A stretch of 64,000 nt of DNA, taken from Taudactylus pleione (Eukaryota; Chordata; Amphibia; Anura; Myobatrachidae). Within the stretch, counting starts at the first letter, position 1; each line of letters starts with the position of its first letter. Position numbers and translations under genes: made by a program. The DNA lies in the NCBI GenBank assembly GCA_031769625.1, contig JAUIMM010000178.1, forward strand, positions 24,671,501 through 24,735,500. The letters are read 5' to 3'. Positions 1-9,400 of this stretch are shown in pieces. The notes beneath the pieces are model-generated. The model ran no database searches and was not told the origin of the DNA. It saw only the letters and a list, made by a program, of their open reading frames with translations.

Positions 1-214
1 TTGATGTATAAGGCTTACCTCTGATAACCCTCTACAGCCAGAAAAAATATTAATATTAATTAGTTATCTTGGGGTTTCCTGGAGTTGTTTACAGTTGAAA
101 AGAAAGTAACAAGAAAATCATTTCATATTAATTTCAAGAGACCTAACATAAAGAGGTTATTGTCAGGTCACTATCAAATGCATAGTTATTAGGCCAAATC
201 CAATAACATCTATA

Positions 215-449
215 CAGTCAGGTGCATAAATATTGAGACATTGACAGAATTTTCATATTTTGGCCTCTATTCACCACCACAATGGCTTTGAAATGAAACA
301 AACAAGATGTGCTTTAACAGAAGACTTTCAGATTTAATCTGAGGGTAATTACATCCAAATCAGGTGAACGGTGTAGGAATTACAACGGTTTCTATAGAGG
401 CCAAAATATGAAAATTCTGTCAATGTCCCAATAATTATGCACCTGACTG
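215..449. mobile_element. Tc1/mariner fold-back MITE
   Basis: The element starts CAGTCAGGTGCATAA and ends with the exact reverse complement, and TA dinucleotides flank both ends, as expected for Tc1/mariner insertion. The first about 190 bases match the left end of the 1640-bp Tc1 element at 30580-32219. The copy then jumps directly to the right terminus, so all transposase sequence is missing. It is a non-autonomous deletion derivative of that family. Confidence 0.9.
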
Positions 450-451
450 TA

Positions 452-1289
452 AACATGAAAATAACATCTTTCATAGCTTGCTTTTTCTTCCTGGACTGCG
501 CAGTGCCCGCAGTAACAGTAACAAGACCTGCAGGTGAGGAAGAGAGGGGTGGTGGATGGGGACCCACAGACAAAATTTGACACTGCACTGGTCCTGCAAG
601 GCAAAGGACAGCACTCACTGTGGCCTGGTCTAGAGGAGGGCTCAAAGTGAGTATATCTAATTTATCTAGCTTCACATACAGGCTAATGGCACTAATGATC
701 CCGGACATAAACTGATTCTGTCCAAACTGGCTGTGAATAAGAAGCCATTTGTGATCCCGGGATCATCAACACCGATAGACATCCCATGTAACCGGGGTAT
801 AATTGTTATGTCCCCCCTCCCTGATGGTGGCCCTGGCGACAATTATCAAAGCAGGGGAAGGGAAGAGGTGGTAAAGTAGGTGGAGACAGATGAAGGGTAG
901 GGATGAGGTTGGTTTCGGGATAAAAAAAAAAATAGCAACTTACAGGTGGCTGGTCCCGAGGGAAATATATGTAATGTAATGTAAAATTCCTGTTACAAAC
1001 TGTAGGCTCCCTGTTCACATGCAGCATTCCCTCCAGTGCTAGCAGCTGGGCGCAGCTATGACAGTCTGGATCAGGTGACCGGGTCTCCACCAACAGGAGA
1101 CCAGTATACGGTTACATGATGCCTGCAGCCAATCCCTTACAATCCAGGGGTATATAAGGATTCTCCCTACACACAGCAGTTGCCAGTGCAATGTTGTCTT
1201 GCTGTGTGCTTTCCAGTGAGCCCATGCAGATTTTTATACTTGTCCAGAGACTTAAGTGCAGTTTACCATAGTGCTGTACTATTGGCTCC
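452..1289. other. Unassigned region, possible TATA box
   Basis: No gene is seen. A TATATAAG motif at 1151-1158 follows a 7-bp stem hairpin at about 1081-1101. The composition resembles an LTR or promoter fragment, but no partner repeat or duplicated target site is visible. The promoter reading is weak. Confidence 0.2.
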
Positions 1290-1545
1290 AGCAATCGGTT
1301 CCCATTCCTATATTCCAGCAATCCGGTCCCATTCTCGTGTTCCAGCAATCCGGCTCCCATTCCGGTGACTCCAGTATTCCGGACCCATTCCGGTGACTCC
1401 AGTATTCCGGACCCATTCCGGTGACTCCAGTATTCCGGTGACTCCAGTATTCTGTTCCCACAGCATTCCGGTCCCATTCTGGTTCTACAGTATTCCGGTC
1501 TCATTCCAGTTCCAGACTGATTCAGAGCTACTCCGGGTTCATCTT
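1290..1545. repeat. Minisatellite, about 28-bp unit
   Basis: Degenerate tandem copies of a unit reading roughly CATTCCGGTGACTCCAGTAT plus ATTCCGGACC. The middle three copies are nearly identical and the outer copies have diverged. Open frames across it on both strands come from the repeat period, not from genes. Confidence 0.85.
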
Positions 1546-1732
1546 GATCCAGTTCCCATCTGGTCCTAGCCTGGTTGAAGTTACCAAGGCTCTCCATCTT
1601 GTCTACCTGCACCTGTGTGCATCTAGTATCTCCGCTCTAGTTCCAACTAAGATTCCAATCGCCAGCAGCCAAATCTTGGCTGCCAGTTACACACAGTACA
1701 CTCAATACATTTCACCATCCCTTACTCTAATC

Positions 1733-1916
1733 CAGAGTTTACCAAACGCGGTACTCAAAGCTCCCCAACAGTTCATGTTTTAGAGATATCCATGGATGAG
1801 CATAGGTGGTTAAATCAAATTGACTGAGGTACTAATTAAGTCACCTGTGTTGAACCATGGATATCTCAAAATCTGAACTGTTGGGTAGCCTTAAGAATCG
1901 CGTTTGGGAATCTCTG
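1733..1916. mobile_element. hAT-like MITE with 8-bp target duplication
   Basis: Long inverted repeats (about 1736-1795 against 1855-1912) end in CAGAG. The 8 bases before the element, CTCTAATC, match the 8 bases after it, CTCTAGTC, at 7 of 8 positions. An 8-bp duplication with CAG-type termini is the hAT signature. There is no coding capacity. Confidence 0.8.
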
Positions 1917-2382
1917 CTCTAGTCCATGAGCAGAAACTATATTAGGCCGCCCAGCTTTCAGCTGCTCATCCCAGAGTCCATTCCAGCCAAAGACTCCACT
2001 TTGGTTTCACAAACAAACACAAACATGACAATTACAGTTTTTTATGAAACAATGAGATCCACTTAAAAAGCCCACTCAATTTGCGCTATAAACATTTTGG
2101 TTTGTGCTGTAAAGCCTGCACAGCATAACATACATTGAGGAACATCCTGCCTATTGAAATGCCTCTGAAACGTAAAAGTGTGCTACAGATGGGTTCGCTA
2201 AACAGCTCCTATCAGCGAGCTAGGTCACTTAAAAGTCTGCTTGCGCCAAGCTTTTTTTTTGCATATTTTTCAACTGAAACTGCATCTTAGTTGTAATGTG
2301 ATGCTACTAAGAGGCACCAGGAAACTGCACTGATTTATTTGATATGGAACACCATGTTCCTATTTACTGTTTTGGACACTTT
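1917..2382. other. No recognisable feature
   Basis: AT-rich sequence with no coding signal, and no internal or cross-window repeat that I can see. Confidence 0.5.
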
Positions 2383-2425
2383 GGGGTCCATTTAGTAAAG
2401 TAAAAGTTTTTAGAAATGAGTTTAG
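2383..2425. mobile_element. CCAAT-type MITE, left fragment
   Basis: This is the left terminus (GGGGTCCATTTAGTAAAG and onward) of the MITE whose remainder lies at 7264-7427. It mirrors the right arm at 7380-7427. The two pieces are separated by an inserted LINE. GAAATGAGTTTAG at its end recurs in altered form as GTAGTGAGTTTTAG at 7264, which is the LINE's target duplication. Confidence 0.75.
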
Positions 2426-2597
2426 GTACAAATCCCCAACTGCTTATTTAACTATCAATACATTAAATACTAGATGTTTTTCCCTTCATAGGGGGACTAG
2501 GCAGGGGTGCCCACTGTCACCACTACTCTTCAACTTAGCGATAGATCCATTAATTCGACATTTTTACCAACTGTCTGCCTGGCAAGGTATCCGTGTA
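2426..2597 (+). pseudogene. L1-like LINE reverse transcriptase, upstream part
   Basis: The frame through 2493 encodes GTRQGCPLSP followed by LLFNLAIDPLIRHF, the motif that precedes the catalytic box in L1/Tx1-type reverse transcriptases. The LINE is 5'-truncated here, since the endonuclease domain and first palm motifs are absent. A palindromic element interrupts the sequence after 2597 and the gene resumes at 5233. Removing the insert and one duplicated target copy (2635 bp in total) puts this part and the downstream FADD box in the same reading frame. That is strong evidence that the two parts were once contiguous. Confidence 0.85.
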
Positions 2598-2690
2598 TAA
2601 AAGGCAAATAAGAGCAGTCGGCGCTCATAGGAAGGCAAAAGTATGACCACTAGCTGCTCTCTCAGGAATTATCCCTAATTCCTTAAACTG

Positions 2691-3616
2691 ATATAGCAAA
2701 AATAGATCAAGCGCTCTGTGGTAATGGCATCTATTATATTATAAATATTATCTATAAACAGTCTAAATAATTCACTGGTGGGCAAGAACTTGAGGCTGGG
2801 TATTCAGGACTAGTCCCATAGGTATGAAAAAAGTCTAGTACCAGAGTCTGAGAGTCCTTAATATTAGGGTGATGTATATTTGTCCCAAATGATGATGATA
2901 CAATATAATCGTGATATCACACTGGTAGGCGACAACTTGAGGCTGGAAATTCAGAACTAATAACGGTGGATGATAATAAAACTCAAGTGGGCAACATCTG
3001 TCGGCAGAGTGTTCGCACGTGCAGACTTATATGTGTATATATACAGGTCGGCAAAAACTGTGGGCAGATAGTTGTTTACAACAAACCGTAGTCTAGATGT
3101 ATGCGAATGTAGTCTCCTTCTTCTCCGCTTTCCTCACCACCTCAGGAGAGGAACGTAGTATCAGAGTGACAGGTACACCATATTGCAGTATCTTAAGGTA
3201 GGAATATAGTGACTTACCTGACCTTGAAGTCTGCTGGTACTGTGTCAATCTGTGTCCACAATCACTGCATGTTGGTGTTCATGGGGAGACTATGCTATAA
3301 GGATGACTAGGTAATCAATGGTACAATGACTGTTTAATCAACAGTATACAGAGTACAGAGAAATACCCTTCAAACAGCGATTAGATTATTTAAAATCACA
3401 AATAAGTATAGGTAAATGTCCCAACGCGTTTCATCTCATCAGGAGACTTTTTCAAGGGCAAATGATGCTTGTACTGTGGAACCATTATATACACACAAAG
3501 AGACTGCTTCCTAATTCATTGTGACCCCTGTGTACCGGCGCCATACTTCCGGTATTGTACTTCCGGGTATTGAGCGCCGCGTGTATGAGGGGAAAGTTGC
3601 AGAGTCCCATACCTTA
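2691..3616. repeat. Left arm of 2.6-kb palindrome
   Basis: This is the reverse complement of 4288-5217, with only scattered mismatches by eye (for example at the GCGATTAG and ACGCGTTTC positions). It contains internal sub-repeats: an ACTTGAGGCTGG-centred block occurs near 2790 and again near 2935, and a GGCAGA/GGCAA block occurs near 2995 and 3050. Confidence 0.9.
3421..3445 (-). ncRNA. Hammerhead-like core, left arm
   Basis: The minus strand reads CTGATGA-GAT-GAAACGCG. The two invariant hammerhead boxes, CUGANGA and GAAA, are in the right order, but the stem II between them is reduced to three bases. If this descends from a hammerhead ribozyme it is probably inactive. Confidence 0.3.
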
Positions 3617-4287
3617 TGTAATTCCTTTATATAAACATTCTGAATAATCCTCCTATTTATCTCTCTTATTTCCCTCTCTGATTCACATTATGTTTCAATT
3701 TATTGAAACCTAGGGCCAAGGTTTCTGAGACAACATTCATTTATAATTCTGATTGATAGCCTATTGATATCATCAATAGTGCCTTATTCAGTAAGGCACT
3801 TATAGGTTATTGGTCTGAACTTTTACCAACTGCCATAGTGTTGATCAGATACTTAAATGAGTTATTAATACTGTTTGACAACTAAGATATAAATCATAAA
3901 TTATATATTGTATATATGTAAACTGCAATTTCAATATATCCAAAATGGCCACTGCCACCTTTGGAGACAATTAGATCAGACGACTCCATGATCTCATTTC
4001 AGCACTATGTATCATGGCTGTTCTATATAGGGAAAACCTAACCCAAAATGGCCGCCGCCAAGATTGAGGACACATCAGGGAGCAAGCCTAACTTAGCCCT
4101 ATCGCATGTCACCGGAGGGCATTAGTAATATCCCAATGATACAACAGGTCACGGTTATTGGACAGGAGGGTCAGGTGATATGACACGCTCCTGCATGGCT
4201 CTCCCCTTGTACATGCGGCGAGCGCAACCCGGAAGTGAACCACCGGAAGTGCGGCGCCGCTGTACGGGGAGACCAATGGAGGAGAAT
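3617..4287. other. Spacer of the palindrome
   Basis: This unique sequence lies between the arms. Its right end (about 4195-4285) repeats, in diverged form, the CGGAAGT...GCGCCG block found at the start of the right arm. That suggests an older tandem copy of the arm's inner end. No coding signal. Confidence 0.6.
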
Positions 4288-5217
4288 TAAGGTATGGGAC
4301 TCTGCAACTTTCCCCTCATACACGCGGCGCTCAATACCCGGAAGTACAATACCGGAAGTATGGCGCCGGTACACAGGGGTCACAATGAATTAGGAGGCAG
4401 TCTCTTTGTGTGTATATAATAGATGGTTCCACAGTACAAGCATCATTTGCCCTTGAAAAAGTCTCCTGATGAGATGAAATGCGTTGGGACATTTACCTAT
4501 ACTTATTTGTGATTTTAAATAATCTAATCCCTGTTTGAAGGGTATTTCTCTGTACTCTGTATACTGTTGATTAAACAGTCATTGTACCATTGATTACCTA
4601 GTCATCCTTATAGCATAGTCTCCCCATGAACACCAACATGCAGTGATTGTGGACACAGATTGACACAGTACCAGCAGACTTCAAGGTCAGGTAAGTCACT
4701 ATATTCCTACCTTAAGATACTGCAATATGGTGTACCTGTCACTCTGATACTACGTTCCTCTCCTGAGGTGGTGAGGAAAGCGGAGAAGAAGGAGACTACA
4801 TTCGCATACATCTAGACTACGGTTTGTTGTAAACAACTATCTGCCCACAGTTTTTGCCGACCTGTATATATACACATATAAGTCTGCACGTGCGAACACT
4901 CTGCCGACAGATGTTGCCCACTTGAGTTTTATTATCATCCACCGTTATTAGTTCTGAATTTGCAGCCTCAAGTTGTCGCCTACCAGTGTGATATCACCAT
5001 TATATTGCATCATCATCATTTGGGACAAATATACATCACCCTAATATTAAGGACTCTCAGACTCTGGTACTAGACTTTTTTCCTACCTATGGGACTAGTC
5101 CTGAATACCCAGCCTCAAGTTCTTGCCCACCAGTGAATTATTTAGACTGTTTATAGATAATATTTATAATATAATAGATGCCATTACCACAGAGCGCTTG
5201 ATCTATTTTTGCTATAT
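4288..5217. repeat. Right arm of 2.6-kb palindrome
   Basis: This is the reverse complement of the left arm. Its end, TTTTTGCTATAT, meets the right target-site copy directly, whereas the left arm is separated from its target copy by an 85-bp tail. The element is therefore asymmetric. Confidence 0.9.
4463..4488 (+). ncRNA. Hammerhead-like core, right arm
   Basis: CTGATGA-GAT-GAAATGCGTTGGG is the mirror of the motif in the left arm, with one change (ATGCG instead of ACGCG). Stem II is missing here too. Confidence 0.3.
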
Positions 5218-5232
5218 CAAGGTATCCGTGTA

Positions 5233-6943
5233 GCTAATCATGAAATTAAAGTTTCCGCTTTTGCAGATGACCTGCTGTTGTATTTTCATAATCCCAAACA
5301 GGCTATTCCTTTATTAGTGGATAAACTATAGGTTTTTGCTAAGGTATCAGGATTTCTGGTCAATACCTCCAAAACAGAAGCTCTAGCATTTTATCCTGAT
5401 ACTTGTGTGAGCTGGAATAATGCCTTTCCATTCAAATGGACTAATTACACTTTGAAGTATTTGAGGGTATTATTTCCCCCCGCACCCCTCTAATTTATAC
5501 TCAGTGAACTACAAAAAACTTTTGACGCAAACATTAGACTATTTTCGTAAATGGAGTACCCTACCCCTTTCATACATAGGCCGATGCCATGTCATTAAAA
5601 TGGTCAGCTTTCCCCGTATACTATATTTGATTCAAATGCTACCCATTCTTATATTAAAAAAAGATCTCCAAACACTTAATAAAGAAACGCAACGGTTTAT
5701 ATGGGTTAACAAACGCCCCAGGATCTCCCTCTATAAGTTACAACAAACCACAGACCTGGGAGGTTTAAACCTTCCTTGTATAAAACGCTATTCTATAGCA
5801 GCCAATTACCGCTTTGCTATGGATTGGATCACTGGGGCCAACAACTACTCTTTATTTCCACTAGAACAGGCATTTAGTCCGGATATACATCTAGTAGCGT
5901 TACTACACATCAAACCTTCCCTGATGCCAAATCAAATCCAAGACAATGTGCTTCTCTCCTCCACTTGCAGAGCTTGGAGGCAGCTCAGATCACTCCTAGG
6001 AATTTCTCCATCTCACTCCCTTTTTCTCCCGTTAATAAATAATCCTGCTTTTTCAGGAGGCTGATCATCACAATATATCAGAAGTTGGTACCTCGGGGGT
6101 CTGAGATATCTACACCAATTTTTAGATGTCAATACCTTCAAACCTCACACACTTAGCCAATTGCAAGCTAAATTCCCTCACCTTACTATTCCGATATTTC
6201 CTTATCTGCAAATATCAAGCTATCTTATGACAACACTTAGATTGATGTCTGATGAGGACAAACAATTCCGGTTGGATAGTGCGTTGTGTCTAAGGCCTTT
6301 AGAGTCTTTTTCGTCTTCATACATTTACACATTTATTCGCTCTGTTATTGATTTGGAGACTATTACAGGAGGTTTGGCTAAATGGAGAGAAGTCTTCTCA
6401 GACTTTAGCTTATCCAACTTAACAATAGCCACCCAAAGATTAAACAAGCAGTTGATTGCTGTATCGTATACAGAAATGAACTATAAGATTCTCCACCAGG
6501 CATAGTTTACTCCCAAACTCAAATTTTTAATAGGACAATCTGATAATTCCAATTGTTATAAGTGTGGTTTGCGAGGGGAGGACATGTACCACTATCTTTG
6601 GCTGTGCCCCAGAGTAATACAATTTTGGAACCAGGTTCACCAATATATTCAACAAACCGTAGCAATAAATATCCCCCTTTCACAAAACTGGATATTCTGG
6701 GGCGAGTTCCCAGAGGATCCTTCTTATAATATAACCAAGGGTAATAAATTGCTCTTGGTTAATATAGCAATGGCAGCTCAGAAAACAATTCTATCACAGT
6801 GGATAGAACCCACAACACCAAGCCTTACGCTACAGTATTCCTGCCCAGAGTCTCATATCTGTTTCACATGGAGTGGACAGGTACGTCTACTAACAGAGAG
6901 GGTATGGCCGAATAGTTTTTCTCTATTTGGTTACCATTTATAA
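5233..6943 (+). pseudogene. L1-like LINE ORF2, C-terminal half
   Basis: This continues the reverse transcriptase from 2597. FADD, the catalytic aspartate box, is at 5260-5271, followed by the thumb. A frame change near 5500 leads into a region with KWSTLPLSYIGR, PRILYLIQ and GGLNLPCIKRY blocks typical of the L1 C-terminal domain (5504-6060). A later frame (about 6545-6612) has the C-terminal CxxC...H...C knuckle (CYKCGLRGED...WLCP), and then the VNIAMAAQKTILSQW segment that ends such proteins. Stops and at least three frame changes (near 5490, 6062 and 6504) show it is dead. The family nicks DNA and reverse-transcribes its own RNA, but the endonuclease part is not present in this copy. Confidence 0.85.
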
Positions 6944-7263
6944 AGACCCAATCCCCAGAGTTGAAACAAACACTCAGAACATGTTTCCAATTAACAATAT
7001 GGTACAACATGATGGTCTTGAATGGAGGTGTTCCCTTTTGAGACTAGATACAAATTTTATTCGACTACCTCTGGAGGGGGCTCTTAGTCCACAGATCAAT
7101 TAGATATTTAATTATGATACAGTACGTAATTTCTTTAGCTTTATTAACTATTCCGTTGACATTCTGTTGTGAATGACCATATTATTTTGTGATTGTACTT
7201 TCAAAAGACACTATATAATATTTGTATTTCATCTTCAAACCAATAAAAATTATTTTAAAAAAA
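6944..7263 (+). other. LINE 3' UTR and A-rich tail
   Basis: This noncoding tail of the L1-like element contains an AATAAA at about 7242-7247 and ends in an A-rich run (TTTTAAAAAAA). The interrupted MITE resumes immediately after it. Confidence 0.7.
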
Positions 7264-7427
7264 GTAGTGAGTTTTAGAAGTGATGTTGCCCGTAGCAACC
7301 AATCAGATTCTACTTAACATTTAACTAGCACCTTCTAGAAGATAATAGCTAGAATCTGATTGGTTGCTATAGGTAACATCACTTCTAAAACTCACTTCTA
7401 AAAACTCACTTTAATAAATTTACCCCC
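7264..7427. mobile_element. CCAAT-type MITE, right fragment
   Basis: This inverted-repeat element is centred on GCAACCAATCAGATTCTA and its reverse complement, and ends TTTACCCCC. It has relatives at 18820-18995, 34971-35141 and 47566-47738. It begins with the LINE's target duplication and completes the fragment at 2383-2425. Confidence 0.85.
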
Positions 7428-8334
7428 TATTAACCCTCCCAACAATATTACACCAGTGTTTTTTTTTTTATCTTTATTTATATGCAATGAACTGTCAATC
7501 GGGACCAAGTGCGAGTTTGGAACACCGTTAGGGTTCTGTTTAACAAAATTTAAGGGAGAACGAAACTTATATAAAAAGGAAGTTTAATGTATCCAATTAT
7601 AACTTTATACATTTCTCTTTTTAAATGTGGAAATGGTCTTGCGGATAGCTTCAATAAGCTATAATATCAAATCTGTAATACTCAGCAGGGGGGTGTTCAA
7701 GTAGTCCTGATAATTCTTCGGGGGTGAAAAATGGGACTTAACCCCGTCTTTTTAGCTTTGGCAATTCAATTAGAGCCCATTTTTTCCCACCGAAAACACA
7801 TAGAATCCGTTATAAGTTCACGGCCTATGTGTTCTCGCTGGCAGCTTACAGAAAACAGGCTAATTATTGGGGATTTTTTGCTGAACCTGAGGTTCTGGAA
7901 AAAATCCCAGATGCAGCCGTGCTTCGGGGCTAATTCGATAGCCACGGGGGAGAAAATAGCGCGTAGTAACTTACTGCAGCTAATCAAATTCCCCCCTTTA
8001 GTAGCCAATTAATGGTTAAATTATAACAAATGGCCGAATTTTCACTATACATAACATCTGAGCAAAAGCTTATAAAACATCATCTCACTCATGTATTACA
8101 CAGCAAAAAGAGCTACATGATTTAAAAAAAAATAAAAAATAAATTCTTTCTGGTCCCATTTCACTTTAATTGAGCAATAAAGCAGACACCCAAATCTCTA
8201 CAATTTGAAACATCTAATAACTTTAGTTAAGAACTAACGTTTGCCTGCAGCTTCGCTCTCGTGCATGTCTGGTATTGCTCTAGGGAACTAATCTTACCAA
8301 GACAGTAGTGGCATCTAATATTGTGATGTATATT
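7428..8334. other. AT-rich DNA with a small hairpin cluster
   Basis: No gene is seen. Between about 7690 and 8012 there are several short hairpins, for example GAAAACACATAG paired with CTATGTGTTCTC (about 7791-7843). This is probably another hairpin-rich MITE, but I cannot define its ends. Confidence 0.4.
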
Positions 8335-8760
8335 TTATATTGTGTCTTTGTAAACAATATTTGCAGTTATTCCTTCAGGGATCAACACAAAAAGATGCTT
8401 GGGGCTACTAACTCATGAGCAAGCCACGTAAAGCTGCCCAATGGGAGAAGCAGTTGGTCCCGAGATCTATACCTACAGCCCTGAGCGTTTGTCCCTGCGA
8501 CTTGTTGATGGTCATAGCAAAGCAGATGCTTACAGGAAACTGCAGGCAATTGAATTAAAAATTGTTGGGGATAAGGGGTGGTATAAACACAGTCTCACCT
8601 GTGCCAGGTCCCATTAGAATCTGTGCCTCAATTAGGTTCCTCTGTAGAGCAGTGACTTTAAGTCGGGGTCCGTTGCATAACTTACGTGGAGTCAAGTTCC
8701 GCAGACGCATGATCGGGAGACCAACTTTCAGTGCAATGCTGTGCGCTGGAAGTCCAGCTG
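8335..8760 (-). pseudogene. Helitron Rep/helicase, C-terminal fragment
   Basis: The minus strand encodes the end of a Pif1-type helicase as found in Helitrons: VGLPIMRLRNLTPRKLCNG, then [20 protein letters not shown], then a CFSH block, and finally PKHLFVLIPEG...NIVYKDTI with a stop at 8335-8337. The order and wording match the last about 130 residues of Helitron helicases. An in-frame stop near 8553, and a one-base insertion after CFSH that breaks the usual GQLYVACS reading, show decay. Helitron proteins initiate rolling-circle transposition. The Rep nuclease and the upstream helicase motifs are not present, so this is an internal-deletion relic. Confidence 0.85.
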
Positions 8761-9038
8761 CACTATCTTGTAGATCCCAAATAACTTGCTACTTCACCTA
8801 CAGTAACACTGAAAGGTTGTAAGTAACATGAGCAGCGACTCCGATATGTAGTATCTGTATTAGTGCGCCATCTACTGGATTGACATGTATACTGCAATGT
8901 TATGAGTCATGATAAGCTGCCTGATTAGTGCTTAACAGATAGTTGGATTTTGAAGCGAAATAAATCTTAATTTATATATATCTATGTATTTCTATATACA
9001 TACTGTAGATATATAATGGTTTGCATACAGGGTGTGCA

Positions 9039-9071
<33 letters not shown>

Positions 9072-9400
9072 GTTATTTTGGACTGGAGTAGCCTGTGAAA
9101 AGTTTTATATTTTTTTATGTCTCCATAGTTCATTAACAGTCCCTAAAAGTATATTTGTCCCAAAACAATTATATTTATACACATCATCACTTTTGGCATG
9201 AGGAGACAGCACACTGAACGCTCCGAGTGTCAAGCGTCTGTTTTTTACTTTTTTGCTCCTCTTCCTGATGTCACATTGAGATATACATACCTCAGTTTCT
9301 CTCAAGGTGACTAAACTATGCAATATTTAAAACACAATTCAAATTCATCCTGTAGTTTTTGGGTGTTGCCAGAATGTGGAGACAGACAAACAAAAATTAC
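8761..9400 (-). mobile_element. Probable Helitron 5' portion
   Basis: On the minus strand, 9400-9340 reads TTTGTCTGTC..., followed by an AAAACTACAGGATGAATTTG block. This is the kind of sequence seen near the 5' ends of many Helitrons and also in the element at 37060-37604. A block near 9117-9165 (TGTCTCCATAGTTCATT...) recurs at 9412-9460, a direct repeat about 295 bp apart. An (AT)n run lies at about 9039-9066. Confidence 0.5.

Larger units (their letters stand above)
2598..5217. mobile_element. Palindromic element with 15-bp target duplication
   Basis: A 2620-bp insertion in the LINE is bounded by identical 15-bp copies of CAAGGTATCCGTGTA (2583-2597 and 5218-5232). It consists of an 85-bp left tail, a left arm of about 926 bp, a 671-bp spacer and a right arm that is the near-exact reverse complement. 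It has no open frame of note. A long variable duplication fits target-primed retrotransposition better than a DNA transposon. Inverted pseudo-LTRs and hammerhead motifs are known in Penelope-like elements, so a non-autonomous Penelope-like origin is my best guess. The element class is not proven. Confidence 0.75.

Noticed and set aside
1112..1612. 166-codon minus-strand frame with GMGPEYW repeats
   Set aside because: Translation of the 28-bp minisatellite at 1290-1545.
2691..5217. CRISPR-like or tandem arrangement in the ACTTGAGGCTGG sub-repeats
   Set aside because: Only two or three diverged copies occur per arm, in vertebrate-type repeat DNA; there are no regular spacers and no cas genes.
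7731..8012. Matching open frames on both strands
   Set aside because: They reflect the inverted symmetry of a hairpin-rich repeat, not a gene.
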